A DNA stretch of 64,000 nucleotides, from contig NZ_JASBAO010000001.1 of the NCBI RefSeq assembly GCF_029953265.1, forward strand, positions 124,001-188,000, given 5' to 3'. Every line of letters starts with the position of its first letter. Position 1 is the stretch's first letter. The position numbers and the translations under genes were made by a program. Positions 10,104 to 18,682 of the stretch are shown here, piece by piece. Below the pieces are notes generated by a model. It was not told where the DNA came from. It saw nothing but the letters and a program-made list of their open reading frames with translations, and did no database searches. This DNA comes from Commensalibacter oyaizuii. Its GTDB lineage: Bacteria; Pseudomonadota; Alphaproteobacteria; Acetobacterales; Acetobacteraceae.

Positions 10104-10803
10104 GCTTACCTTTGGCTAGTATATAAGATAACACATCATCAATTAATTGATTATTTTGAATAAAGAAACTTGTCGGTGCAGATAAAAGTTGTTGGGGTGA
10201 TTGAATATAAGGATCGTTGGTAAAAACGGATGAATAATTATTAATCATTGCCTGTAGCAGATACGGGGTAATGTGCGAATGGCATTGTAGCCCAATAACA
10301 TTTTTGTTTATCTGAAATGCTATATTGGGGCACATGTCATTTGATGCTAATAAAACCCCACCTTCAGGCATGTCAAATTTATCTTGATGCCACAATAAGG
10401 TATTAAAGTTCTGGGGGACCCGAAATGTTTTCTTTTTAGGGTGTTCAACAGCTTGGATGGGGAACCAACCAATTTCTTTTTGAGGGGCGGATTTAATTTC
10501 TGCTCCGTAAATACTAGCAATAAGCTGAGCGCCAAAGCATATTCCCAGTGTTGGAATATTATTTTCAATTGCTTTTTTTATTAATTTTTTTTCTTTTTTT
10601 AGCCATGGGTACGTTGCTTCGTCGTGTACGCTCATAGGGCCACCCAAGACAATTAGTAAGTTAGTATTTAAAATATCAGGTAGCTCTGTCTTAGATTTAT
10701 ATAAAAAGCAAATATCAGTTGTAAAGCCTTGTTCGTGCAGCCAAGATAAAATATAGCCTGGTCCTTCGTGGGAAGCATGTTGTAAAATAATTGCCTTCAT
10801 CAA
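10078..10803 (-). CDS. Class I glutamine amidotransferase-like protein with altered triad
   Basis: This is a stand-alone GATase1-domain protein of 241 residues, related to the GMP-synthase-like glutaminase family of unknown substrate. The nucleophile elbow LGICFGAQL places Cys89, and the oxyanion strand [10 protein letters not shown] is at 53-62. The histidine region reads GLQCHSHIT (171-179), where the family normally has QFHPE/QCHLE, so the catalytic Glu is replaced by His177. Glutaminase activity may therefore be reduced or the triad rearranged. ATG codons at 10803 and 10800 are adjacent. It converges on glmM with a 26-bp overlap and shares no obvious operon. Its physiological role cannot be read from context. 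Confidence 0.8.
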   Translation of the reverse strand: MMKAIILQHASHEGPGYILSWLHEQGFTTDICFLYKSKTELPDILNTNLLIVLGGPMSVHDEATYPWLKKEKKLIKKAIENNIPTLGICFGAQLIASIYGAEIKSAPQKEIGWFPIQAVEHPKKKTFRVPQNFNTLLWHQDKFDMPEGGVLLASNDMCPNIAFQINKNVIGLQCHSHITPYLLQAMINNYSSVFTNDPYIQSPQQLLSAPTSFFIQNNQLIDDVLSYILAKGKPKHPSHPE

Positions 10804-10907
10804 TACTCTTTCATCTTTAAAATAATGTTTTCTACCTACTTGCTATTTGTTATATGGTTATTGTTATTTATAATTTAAATTGTGTATAAAAATTTTATTT
10901 ATAATAA

Positions 10908-10942
10908 CAAAGCCCTCTACAGCTATTATTTAGAGGGCTTTG
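10908..10942 (-). terminator. Hairpin terminator after ahpC
   Basis: Perfect 12-bp inverted repeat CAAAGCCCTCTA (10908-10919) / TAGAGGGCTTTG (10931-10942) with an 11-base loop, 44 bp beyond the ahpC stop. Read on the minus strand the stem is followed by a T-rich but not pure T stretch. Confidence 0.75.
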
Positions 10943-10985
10943 ATTCAGTTATATAAAACTATAATTCAATGAAATAATTTTCAAA

Positions 10986-11522
10986 TTACAGAGTAGCTTC
11001 ACCTTTGTGCCAGTTACAAGGGCAAAGACCACCATCTTGTAATGCATCAATGATACGAATAAATTCGTCTGGATTACGGCCAACAGTAAGGTCATTGACA
11101 CTAACATGACGAATAACGCCTTTTGGATCAACGATGAAAGTTGCCCGTAGATTTACCCCAGCTTCGTAATGTAAGATACCAAGTGCAGAAGAAAGTTCAC
11201 GTTTATTATCTGCTAACATTGGGATTTGAAGATTCTTTAGTTGTTCATTGTGCAAGCGCCAATTTAAGTGAACAAATTCAGAATCAATTGAAAGACCATA
11301 AACGGCTGTATTACGATCAGCGAATTCTTTTGCTAGATCGCTAAAAGCAGCAATTTCAGTTGGGCAAACAAAGGTAAAATCCATTGGCCAAAAGAAAAAT
11401 AGTTTCCATTTGCCACTGTCATCTTTGTTAGAGATGGTTTGGAAATCTCCTTTAAGGCCATCTTGACCAGCGGGAACAGCTTTAAGACTGAATGAAGGGA
11501 ATTGATCACCAACTGTTAACAT
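10986..11522 (-). CDS. ahpC: Peroxiredoxin AhpC
   Basis: A typical 2-Cys peroxiredoxin that reduces hydrogen peroxide and organic peroxides in the cytosol. The peroxidatic Cys53 is in FTFVCPTE and the resolving Cys is in the C-terminal motif LCPCNWHKGE (167-169). The 178-residue length is slightly short of the usual 186. The extra Cys169 in CPC, where most relatives have Ala, is a small oddity. The gene is divergent from oxyR, with an OxyR-type half-site pair between them, so peroxide induction through OxyR is likely. No ahpF reductase gene is visible beside it. An AGGAG-type site (11527-11531 on the minus strand) precedes ATG 11522. Confidence 0.94.
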   Translation of the reverse strand: MLTVGDQFPSFSLKAVPAGQDGLKGDFQTISNKDDSGKWKLFFFWPMDFTFVCPTEIAAFSDLAKEFADRNTAVYGLSIDSEFVHLNWRLHNEQLKNLQIPMLADNKRELSSALGILHYEAGVNLRATFIVDPKGVIRHVSVNDLTVGRNPDEFIRIIDALQDGGLCPCNWHKGEATL

Positions 11523-11555
11523 CTTTGTACTCCTATTTAAGAACGATGAATATGT

Positions 11556-11570
11556 ATAGAATTACTCTAT
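11556..11570. promoter_or_regulatory. Candidate OxyR binding site (ATAG-N7-CTAT)
   Basis: Sequence ATAGAATTACTCTAT between the divergent ahpC and oxyR genes. It matches one full ATAG-N7-CTAT dyad of the OxyR consensus and the T-N11-A rule of LysR regulators. The second dyad of the full four-element site is not obvious. Assignment is inference from motif plus position. Confidence 0.6.
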
Positions 11571-11646
11571 ACTCTATTTCTATTTATGGGAATGTATGAT
11601 TAAATATTCAAATGAATTCTTTAGTAATAGATGATCGAGAAAATCG

Positions 11647-12564
11647 ATGGATATTCTTCCTTCACCACAACAACTTCGTTATTTGATAGCATTATATGAG
11701 CAGCGTCACTTTGGACGGGCTGCGAATGTTTGTTCTGTAACACAGTCTACATTATCTGCCGGTATTTTGAATTTAGAACGTCAATTTGATGTTGCTATAT
11801 TAGACAGGACTGCGGGAAAAAGAGTAATTTTTACTTCGGTTGGGGAGGAAATTATTTCGCAAGCTAGGGTCGCTTTACAAGGATTAGAATCGGTTCGTGA
11901 CGTAATTCATTTTGCTCAGGAACCGTTTTCATCTTCTTTAAGGTTGGGAATCATACCTACGATTGGGCCTTACCTGTTGGCGCCGATTTTCAAGAATATT
12001 AAAGAATTATATCCAAAATTAACTCTTAATATTCACGAAGATTTGACTGAAAGTCTGATGGAAAAATTGGCAATTGGGTATTTGGATTTGCTGGTGATTG
12101 CCATGCCTTGTGATTGTAGTGGTGTGGAGACCTTTGCACTGTTTAAAGATGATTTTTACTTGATTATGCCACAAGGACACGAATTGGAAAAATATGATCC
12201 TTTGCCTTTGGAGAAAATTAACGCAGAAGAAGTAATTTCATTGCAAGATGGGCATTGTTTACGTGATCAGACTTTGGATATGTGTAGACAAGGTCAAAGT
12301 TTAAAAGCCGTTACGGATTCGCAAGGTGAGTTTACTGCGTCTTCTCTTAAAACTGTTGTAAATATGGTTCAGATGGGACTAGGCGTTGCATTTTTACCGA
12401 AAATGGCTATTGAAAGTGAAGTTTCTAATAAAGAAAATATCGTTGTCCGACCCTTGGAAGGAAATCCTACGTGGCGTACCATCGGATTAGCATGGCGGAG
12501 GAATTCTTTGCGTGCCAGTGAATTTAAACAGCTCGAAAAAATATTCCAAAATTTAAAATCATAG
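11647..12564 (+). CDS. oxyR: Hydrogen peroxide-sensing regulator OxyR
   Basis: LysR-family transcription factor of 305 residues: winged helix-turn-helix at about 5-62 (YLIALYEQRHFGRAAN..TQSTLSAGI) and a periplasmic-binding-like effector domain. The redox motif DGHCLRDQTLDMC carries Cys204 and Cys213, nine apart exactly like the Cys199/Cys208 disulfide pair of E. coli OxyR, which makes OxyR much more likely than another LysR protein. It is transcribed away from ahpC, the usual regulator-target layout. The start ATG 11647 lacks a strong Shine-Dalgarno. Confidence 0.95.
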   Translation: MDILPSPQQLRYLIALYEQRHFGRAANVCSVTQSTLSAGILNLERQFDVAILDRTAGKRVIFTSVGEEIISQARVALQGLESVRDVIHFAQEPFSSSLRLGIIPTIGPYLLAPIFKNIKELYPKLTLNIHEDLTESLMEKLAIGYLDLLVIAMPCDCSGVETFALFKDDFYLIMPQGHELEKYDPLPLEKINAEEVISLQDGHCLRDQTLDMCRQGQSLKAVTDSQGEFTASSLKTVVNMVQMGLGVAFLPKMAIESEVSNKENIVVRPLEGNPTWRTIGLAWRRNSLRASEFKQLEKIFQNLKS

Positions 12565-12645
12565 CTTAGGATTTGACTTTTTCAGATTTTTCTTTATATA
12601 AAGAGCTAACTTTCGAAATTTATTGCCAGTGGTGGAATTAAAGTT

Positions 12646-12771
12646 ATGAAAATTAGAAACAGCTTACGTTCGGCTAAGCTTCGTGATAAAGATTGCCGTA
12701 TCGTTCGTCGTCATGGAAGAGTATACGTTATCAATAAGAAAAACCCACGTATGAAAGCACGTCAAGGTTAA
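12646..12771 (+). CDS. rpmJ: 50S ribosomal protein L36 (zinc-free type)
   Basis: A 41-residue protein starting [18 protein letters not shown] and ending [10 protein letters not shown]. It is the L36 form found in proteobacteria, as in E. coli YkgO and alphaproteobacterial RpmJ. The four zinc ligands of the C+ form are missing: only one Cys (Cys17) is present. L36 sits at the peptidyl-transferase side of the 50S subunit. GGTGGAATTAAAGTT precedes the ATG, with GGTGG about 10 bases upstream. It is a stand-alone gene after oxyR, followed by a terminator-like hairpin. Confidence 0.95.
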   Translation: MKIRNSLRSAKLRDKDCRIVRRHGRVYVINKKNPRMKARQG

Positions 12772-12837
12772 TTACTATTGTTGTTATATTTTGTATTCCT
12801 CTGTGAAGGGGATACCTTTTACGATGCTAAAATTGAG

Positions 12838-12895
12838 AAAAACAAAAGTAAAGATTTCATTGATTTCCAATGATTTTTTTCTTTTGTTTTTTTTT
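12838..12895 (+). terminator. Terminator-like hairpin after rpmJ
   Basis: Long imperfect inverted repeat: AACAAAAGTAAAGATTTCATTG (12841-12862 region) pairs with the T-rich strand CAATGATTTTTTTCTTTTGTT (about 12868-12888), running into nine T. It is about 70 bp after the rpmJ stop. Confidence 0.65.
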
Positions 12896-13020
12896 ATTTC
12901 GATACCATCTTAGCTTGCTACAAATTAACAGAATTTATGACTTTAGTAATCAGTAATTATAAATTCGTAATGTTACTTAAATATTGTTATGTTTCCTTGA
13001 ATATTAGGTTGCTTTTACTT

Positions 13021-13068
13021 TTTAACGATTAATGTCTGTGAAAATCAGACACTCATTTATTGTTAAAG
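13021..13068 (+). repeat. Extended stem-loop upstream of the glycosyltransferase-like gene
   Basis: Inner arms TGTCTG (13033-13038) and CAGACA (13046-13051) flank a 7-base loop. The outer arms TTTAACGATTAATG (13021-13034) and CATTTATTGTTAAA (about 13054-13067) also pair with two mismatches and a 4-base bulge. No T-run follows, so it is not a simple terminator. It lies about 85 bp before the start of the next gene. The rest of the gap 12772-13150 is AT-rich with nothing else recognisable. Confidence 0.5.
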
Positions 13069-13150
13069 AATAGGAACGTCTAACAGCGATTAGGATATTA
13101 TAAAAAATCCACACACGGAATGTTCAAAGCTTTGTAAGAAAGATAAGTTG

Positions 13151-14455
13151 ATGGTTTTACCTTTTGATAATGACGATCGATACAAAAATTTTATCATTCG
13201 TGTGTGGACAGGTGGTAATCCTGGCAACATTATGATGATGTATATGTCGGCTTTGAAATTACAGCGAAAGCTAGGTTTTGGATCATTAGCGCATGTTGGT
13301 ATTCCTATTTTCAGCAAATATATCCCAGATGTTACGTTAAATACTCGTCAATACGCAGAAAATAGCGTTGACGAATATGGTTATATGCCAATTAAAGATC
13401 GGCCTAACATTACTTACGATATGATTGGCTTGCGCGATTACCGTGATATGAATGACAAGCAATATAATTACATTCCAATGAGAGGGCTGGCACATGCTGC
13501 TGTAAATAGTCACGCACAGTTTATTAACTTGGAAGGGTATTGCCAACATATCGATAATTTTCCATCTTTAACTGACGTTGATTATGAAACAATATTTCCC
13601 TGTATGGTTTCAAACGAGGGGGGAAAAGAGGATGAATTGGTCATCAATATAAGAGGAGCAGAAGTTTTAGAAGGGATTCATCCTCATTATTGTATGATTC
13701 CTCCAGAATTCTATGAATATTTAATTCAACGAACTGGAAAAAAACCAATATTTTATGGGCAGTTAACTCCTTCTCCTTACATGGATGAATTACGCCAACG
13801 ATTTCCAGAAGCACAATTTTTAAATTCACGTGGAACCATTAAAGATTTTGATTATATTCGCAAATCAAAACATATCGTCATTTGTATTAGTACATTTTCT
13901 TGGTTAGCAGCATGGTTATCCAAAGCAACAACCATTCACTTTCCTGTTCTAGGGGTCTTAAACCCATTGCAACATCAATCGATGATTTTACCCTTTAATG
14001 ATCTACGATATCAGTTTTATTTATTTCCAGAATGTTACGCATCGCATGTAAATGATTATCGACATTATATGGATCCCATACGAACAAACTGGGAGTTTAT
14101 TGAACATGATGCATTGTACAATCGTATTCCCAAATGGCGTGACGATGTTGATGATTATATCATTGCGCTAAATCATCAATATTATAGAAATACATGTCAA
14201 TCACCAATACTTAAAGAAGCTTGGCAACAATTTGGTGAAGTTGGTAGCTATAATCATTATATGAAAGAAGGTTTTATTACAGGTCAGAAGCCATGCTATG
14301 TCAATGAAATATATTATTTGGCTAAAAACAACCTCGCCTTAGAAGACTTAAGAACTGGGGAATTTGGAAGTACATATGACCATTATATTAGAAAAGGACA
14401 ATATATAGGGCTAAAACGTGCTTCTGATGTAGAACTTTCCGATATTGATTATTAA
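13151..14455 (+). CDS. Glycosyltransferase-like protein with C-terminal HY repeats
   Basis: I do not recognise a named family with certainty. The 434-residue protein has no signal peptide. Its first 300 residues look like a GT-B-type glycosyltransferase: a glycine-rich start (RVWTGGNPGNIMMMYMSALKLQRKLGFG) recalls the GRLGNQ..A..LAKRLG motif of GT11 fucosyltransferases, then HPHYCMIPPEFYEYL, and near 240 IVICISTFSWLAAWLSKA followed by FPVLGVLNP. The last 100 residues hold two copies of a roughly 44-residue repeat ending HYMKEGFITGQKP and HYIRKGQYIGLKR, the HY-x3-G-x3-G pattern seen next to other polysaccharide glycosyltransferases. A TTG at 13148 is in frame, but ATG 13151 is preferred. Likely role: cell-surface or exopolysaccharide glycosylation (inference). 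Confidence 0.6.
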   Translation: MVLPFDNDDRYKNFIIRVWTGGNPGNIMMMYMSALKLQRKLGFGSLAHVGIPIFSKYIPDVTLNTRQYAENSVDEYGYMPIKDRPNITYDMIGLRDYRDMNDKQYNYIPMRGLAHAAVNSHAQFINLEGYCQHIDNFPSLTDVDYETIFPCMVSNEGGKEDELVINIRGAEVLEGIHPHYCMIPPEFYEYLIQRTGKKPIFYGQLTPSPYMDELRQRFPEAQFLNSRGTIKDFDYIRKSKHIVICISTFSWLAAWLSKATTIHFPVLGVLNPLQHQSMILPFNDLRYQFYLFPECYASHVNDYRHYMDPIRTNWEFIEHDALYNRIPKWRDDVDDYIIALNHQYYRNTCQSPILKEAWQQFGEVGSYNHYMKEGFITGQKPCYVNEIYYLAKNNLALEDLRTGEFGSTYDHYIRKGQYIGLKRASDVELSDIDY

Positions 14456-14493
14456 CTCTTACCGTAATAAAATAGTAGAGAGTATGAAAGATT

Positions 14494-15084
14494 ATGGATA
14501 TTTATATCTTCTTATTTAATAATTTTCAAACTCTCGACGTTTTTGGTCCTATAGAGGTATTTGGCAGTATAGGATGTATTAATCTTCATTATTGTTCTTT
14601 ATCTGGTGGCACGATCTACAGTTGCCACCAGGTGCCCATTATGACCAAAGAATTGCCTTCAACATTTCCAAAAGAATTTGTCTTTTTCATTCCTGGTGGT
14701 CCTGGAACACGTTCGTTAGTTCATGAGAAGGATGTTATTAACCAACTAGAAAAAATTATACAGAAAGCTTCTTATTGTTTAACCGTGTGTACGGGTTCTG
14801 CTGTTTTGGCGAAAACGGGGTTATTAAATCACAAATTTGCGACTTCTAATAAAATGGCGTGGTCTTGGGTTATATCAACCAATGATCAGGTTGATTGGCA
14901 ATCTGATGCCAGATGGTGTGTTGATGATCGTTTTTACACGTCGTCAGGGATATCGGCAGGAATTGATATGGCATTAAGATTTGTCGCAGATCGGTATGAT
15001 CTCGAAATTGCCAATACTATTGCCCAAAAGATGGAATATGTATGGAACGATTGTTCCTCCAATGATCCTTTTGCAAAAGATTAA
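14494..15084 (+). CDS. DJ-1/PfpI family protein
   Basis: A 196-residue class I amidotransferase-fold protein. The nucleophile elbow is LTVCTGSAVLAKTGLL with Cys99, the conserved acidic residue is in GPIEVFG (Glu21), and the strand FFIPGGPGTR is typical. It resembles the isonitrile hydratase/AraC-associated DJ-1 subgroup by CTGS and the ATSNKMAW segment (relatives have ATTHW), but substrates across this family differ and I would not assign one. It starts 38 bp after the glycosyltransferase-like gene and converges with the OmpA-like gene, 4 bp apart. Confidence 0.85.
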   Translation: MDIYIFLFNNFQTLDVFGPIEVFGSIGCINLHYCSLSGGTIYSCHQVPIMTKELPSTFPKEFVFFIPGGPGTRSLVHEKDVINQLEKIIQKASYCLTVCTGSAVLAKTGLLNHKFATSNKMAWSWVISTNDQVDWQSDARWCVDDRFYTSSGISAGIDMALRFVADRYDLEIANTIAQKMEYVWNDCSSNDPFAKD

Positions 15085-15088
15085 ATAA

Positions 15089-15868
15089 TCATTTGTTTGT
15101 AGGTTTTCCTAAGAGATCGGAACGAATCATCTCTACATAGTCTGGATTTAAATTTTTATCTTGTGTTTGTGGCACCCCTTTGGCAATTAAATAAATACGT
15201 GTAGAGGCTATACCTTGATTAATTAAAACTGCACGAATAACCAAACCACGGTTTAAAGCAGTCCGACGTGGGGTTGATGGATCGTCCGAGGTTCCATGAC
15301 TATATGCATTTAAATAAATTTGATCATCAGGATGTTGTTTCAACATGTTGGCAACATCCATAATTGCTTTCATCATCGGTTCATTTAATTCTTCACTATC
15401 TTTATCGAAGATCAGAATCGTACGTTTATCTGTTGTTTTGACTTCACCCTTGGCTTGTTCATTTACCTTAGGCATAGGGGGCGGTGCAGGGGGATGCAAA
15501 GGAACTGTAACATCAGCATCTTTAAAGACGGGTACAGGCGGTGGCGCATTGGGAATGGTCGCTTGCACGGCTGGTGTCTGAGGTTTAGGTTCAGGGGCCG
15601 TTTTTTTTGGTGTTTCTGCCTGTGTGTGCGATTTATCTTTTGTTTTTTTTGTTTTGGTTGAATGTTGTTTATTGGTTTTGTGATGATCGTCTGTTTTTTT
15701 ATGTGATTTTGAGGTAGAAGGCCCTAAATGATTTAAAGCAGACTGATTAACACTGACTTGTGCATTGGTAGTATATGGGGACAACGCAATTAAGCTAGTG
15801 CAAGTGAGCGCTAGATATAAATGTTTTTTTCTTTTTAAATAAGATGTCAAAATAAAAGAAAAAATCAT
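15089..15868 (-). CDS. OmpA-like periplasmic/outer-membrane protein with Pro/Lys-rich linker
   Basis: About 259 residues: an N-terminal signal-like segment (YLALTCTSLIALSPYTTNAQ), a Lys/Thr/His-rich stretch, a Pro-rich linker (PPPVPVFKDADVTVPLHPPAPPPMP) and a C-terminal domain of about 110 residues resembling OmpA-C (MKAIMDVANMLKQHPDDQIYLNAYSHGTSDD, RRTALNRGLVIRAVLINQGI). The Asp and Arg that bind diaminopimelate in classical OmpA-C (D..R) may correspond to SDDPSTPRR. A GTG at 15877 also opens the frame; ATG 15868 looks better but neither has a clear ribosome site. Likely role: envelope-peptidoglycan tethering (inference). Confidence 0.7.
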   Translation of the reverse strand: MIFSFILTSYLKRKKHLYLALTCTSLIALSPYTTNAQVSVNQSALNHLGPSTSKSHKKTDDHHKTNKQHSTKTKKTKDKSHTQAETPKKTAPEPKPQTPAVQATIPNAPPPVPVFKDADVTVPLHPPAPPPMPKVNEQAKGEVKTTDKRTILIFDKDSEELNEPMMKAIMDVANMLKQHPDDQIYLNAYSHGTSDDPSTPRRTALNRGLVIRAVLINQGIASTRIYLIAKGVPQTQDKNLNPDYVEMIRSDLLGKPTNK

Positions 15869-15928
15869 TATACACACTCACAATTCATGACGTTAAATAC
15901 AAATAAAGCTTCGTAATAATCCGTAATT

Positions 15929-16765
15929 TTACGATTTAGAGGGCATATTTTCAAATACTATTTCTCTAATCTTTGGAAATAAAGCCGCATTAGCTGCAAC
16001 TGTATCGACAGACATTCCAATATCATTTAGTGGGTTTCCTGCTGGATCCGAAGTATATCCCCCAGCCTCTGTCACTAAAATCAATCCTGCTGCAACATCC
16101 CAAGGTTTCAGGCCCATTTCCCAAAAGCCTTCGTATCTACCTGCGGCAACCCATGCTAAATCCAAAGCTGCTGCACCAAAACGTCTTAACCCAGCGATAT
16201 GAGGCATTAATGATTGTACTGTTTGAACAAAGCTTTGACGTTTTTTTTCGCTGGAAACTGCAAATGGAATGCCTGTGGCAAAGACGGCAGTAAACATATC
16301 GCGTCTTGCAGAAACACGTAAACGGTGTTCATTTAAAAAACAACCTATGCCTTTTTCTGCCCAGAACATTTCATTGGCAACGGGGTTGTAAACAACCCCT
16401 GCAACGATTTCAATATTACCGTTTTCATGACGTCTTTGCAGTGCGATTGAAATGGCCCAATGCGGAATACCATGTAAAAAATTTGTTGTTCCGTCTAATG
16501 GATCAACGATCCAACGCCAAGTCCAATTGTCGTTGCCACAACTTCCGCTTTCTTCCATCAAAAAAGCATAGCCAGGGCGTGCTTTTTCCAATTCATTGCG
16601 GATAATGGTCTCAGCTTTTAAATCAGCCTGAGATACAAAATCACCAGGACCCTTAACGCTGACTTGCAGCATTTCCACTTCATTGAAATCACGTAATAAA
16701 CTGCGCGCGGCTTTTTGTGCTGCGGTCTGCATTACCATCATGTGAGGAGAAAGTCGAATAGCCAT
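15929..16765 (-). CDS. suhB: Inositol monophosphatase family protein SuhB
   Basis: Mg-dependent sugar-phosphate phosphatase of the IMPase fold, 278 residues. The metal-binding motifs are all present: EESG near 71, WRWIVDPLDGTTNFLHGIPHWAIS near 90-110, and WDVAAGLILVTEAGG near 223-237. In bacteria SuhB both hydrolyses inositol-1-phosphate and acts in rRNA antitermination. The ATG at 16765 starts MAIRLSPHMMVM; GGAAAC-type sequence lies 6-10 bases upstream. A neighbour of efp, also on the minus strand, with 143 bp between. Confidence 0.93.
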   Translation of the reverse strand: MAIRLSPHMMVMQTAAQKAARSLLRDFNEVEMLQVSVKGPGDFVSQADLKAETIIRNELEKARPGYAFLMEESGSCGNDNWTWRWIVDPLDGTTNFLHGIPHWAISIALQRRHENGNIEIVAGVVYNPVANEMFWAEKGIGCFLNEHRLRVSARRDMFTAVFATGIPFAVSSEKKRQSFVQTVQSLMPHIAGLRRFGAAALDLAWVAAGRYEGFWEMGLKPWDVAAGLILVTEAGGYTSDPAGNPLNDIGMSVDTVAANAALFPKIREIVFENMPSKS

Positions 16766-16908
16766 TGGAAGTTTCCTGAATTTGATCGCGGGATATTTAA
16801 TTTATAAATATAGCAAAATTTAAACAGAGATGTCTTTCACGTATCGGTTAGAATGGACATCTCTATTAACAGTGTTATTTGAAAAGCACAATTTGAGTAA
16901 AGTATGAA

Positions 16909-17475
16909 CTAACTCTTGGCTCTTTCAACGTAACTACCATCTTCGGTGCGGACCACTATTTTTTCCCCAGCTGCAACAAAAGGGGGAACCATTGTTTTTA
17001 CACCATTGGACAACATTGCTGGTTTGTAAGAAGAACTTGCGGTTTGCCCTTTAACAACAGGTTCGGCCTCTACAACTTCTAAAGTAACTTGTGCTGGAAG
17101 CGAGACAGAAATAGGATCACCTTCAACCAAATTAACAATTAACTTCATGTTGTCTTGTAAAAACGCAACTTGATCACCAAAGATTTCTTTGGCTAGCATG
17201 GCTTGTTCGAAAGTTTCTGGATCCATTAAAACGATATTATCACCATCTTCGTAAGAATATGTATATTCTTTATCTTCGGTTAACAGACGTTCGACAGTAT
17301 CAGCAGTGCGCCAACGTTCGTTTGTTTTATTTCCTGTTTTAAGGTCTCGCATTTCGACTTGAATAAATGCACCACCTTTACCTGGTGTGATAATTTGTTG
17401 TTTAAGGACAGACCAGCGGCGGCCATCATGCTCAATTACCTGACCTGCACGTATTTGGTTTGCCTGTTGTTTCAT
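16909..17475 (-). CDS. efp: Elongation factor P
   Basis: EF-P rescues ribosomes stalled on polyproline. The 188-residue protein has the KOW-like N domain and two OB domains. The modified lysine is Lys33 in TPGKGGAF, equivalent to Lys34 of E. coli EF-P, and a Lys here fits beta-lysylation rather than rhamnosylation of Arg. epmB lies 85 bp upstream on the same strand and epmA just beyond it, so substrate and both modifying enzymes are clustered. The cell encodes several Pro-rich envelope proteins (TolA with PPPPP, TonB-like, OmpA-like) whose translation should need EF-P. Confidence 0.97.
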   Translation of the reverse strand: MKQQANQIRAGQVIEHDGRRWSVLKQQIITPGKGGAFIQVEMRDLKTGNKTNERWRTADTVERLLTEDKEYTYSYEDGDNIVLMDPETFEQAMLAKEIFGDQVAFLQDNMKLIVNLVEGDPISVSLPAQVTLEVVEAEPVVKGQTASSSYKPAMLSNGVKTMVPPFVAAGEKIVVRTEDGSYVERAKS

Positions 17476-17560
17476 TAGTTCTCTCTAAAAATAAATGAAG
17501 AAAAGCCATATCTATATAGTGATTATTTAAAAATGGCAAGCTGTCCTTTGAATAATACTC

Positions 17561-18577
17561 TCAAATTGAACGTCTTTTGTGCTTGGGATCAAGAATCGAA
17601 TCGGGTTGTGCAGGATTGTAATAATCAGGGCCAAGGGGGACCTTGCCATAACCTTTGGGAATATCCAAAACATAAGTCGGCCAGGCCAATCCTGTAACCC
17701 GTCCACGTAATGCGTGCAATAATGCACGCCCTTGTTCAATAGGAACATGAAAGCGTGCAGTGCCGGGGGCCTTGTCCAGTTGGTGAAGATAATAAGGTTT
17801 AATGCGCCATTCAACAAATGATCTTAATAGGTTTTCTAGGCTGTCAACAGTATCATTAATATTTTTCAGTAAAACTGACTGGCTCAGTAATGGAATTCCT
17901 CGCATCAGCAATTTTTGAATTGCCTGATGTGCTGTTGGTGTGAATTCTTTGGCATGATTGGCATGAACAACAACCCACAAGGCTTTTTTACTATCCAAGC
18001 TTTTAACAAAATCATCAGTTAAGGTGCTGGGGGCAGAAAAGGGAACGCGGGTGTGGATACGAATGGTGGTGATATGCGAAATATGATTTAAACGCTCGAT
18101 AATAAAATGCATTCGTCTAGGGGACAAAATAAAAGGATCACCCCCTGATAAAATAACTTCTTTGATTTGTGAATGTTGTTCGATCCACTGCAGGGCATTT
18201 TCTAATTGTTGATCTGTTAACAACCCATTTTCTGGCCCAACTTGTTCGCGGCGAAAGCAAAAGCGACAATATACAGGACAGATTAATAATGGTTTTAACA
18301 AAACACGGTCTTCGTATCGATGAACAATTCCATCGATTGGAGAGAGTGCTTCATCACCAATGGGATCGTTTAATTCATCGGGACGCGTATTTTGTTCGTC
18401 AAGATGTGGAATATATTGTAAACCAATAGGATCACGAGGGTTGCTAATTAGATCAACCATATCCTGAGGAATGGCAACAGCATAAGTTTTAGAAAGCTCG
18501 GTTAAGGCAGAAACTTCCTGTTTTGAAATTAAATTAGCATTTAGTAAATCATCAACGGTACGAAGCGTTTTGGTCAT
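17561..18577 (-). CDS. epmB: EF-P beta-lysylation protein EpmB (lysine 2,3-aminomutase type)
   Basis: Radical-SAM, PLP-dependent enzyme that converts (S)-alpha-lysine to (R)-beta-lysine for attachment to EF-P. The cluster motif CPVYCRFC gives Cys100, Cys104 and Cys107, and FRREQVG follows as in the KamA family; LSGGDPFIL and the C-terminal region around YVLDIPKGYGKVPLGPDYY are also typical. At 338 residues it matches EpmB (about 340) rather than true KamA (over 410). It is co-directional with efp and divergent from epmA. Confidence 0.94.
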   Translation of the reverse strand: MTKTLRTVDDLLNANLISKQEVSALTELSKTYAVAIPQDMVDLISNPRDPIGLQYIPHLDEQNTRPDELNDPIGDEALSPIDGIVHRYEDRVLLKPLLICPVYCRFCFRREQVGPENGLLTDQQLENALQWIEQHSQIKEVILSGGDPFILSPRRMHFIIERLNHISHITTIRIHTRVPFSAPSTLTDDFVKSLDSKKALWVVVHANHAKEFTPTAHQAIQKLLMRGIPLLSQSVLLKNINDTVDSLENLLRSFVEWRIKPYYLHQLDKAPGTARFHVPIEQGRALLHALRGRVTGLAWPTYVLDIPKGYGKVPLGPDYYNPAQPDSILDPKHKRRSI

Positions 18578-18682
18578 TATAAATTGGGTCTTGATCGATA
18601 GAAATTGGCTTTGATAAAATTGAAAAGTCGCATATTTAATAAGAAGATGTAAAGCAATTTAAAAGAAATACAAGGAACCCTC

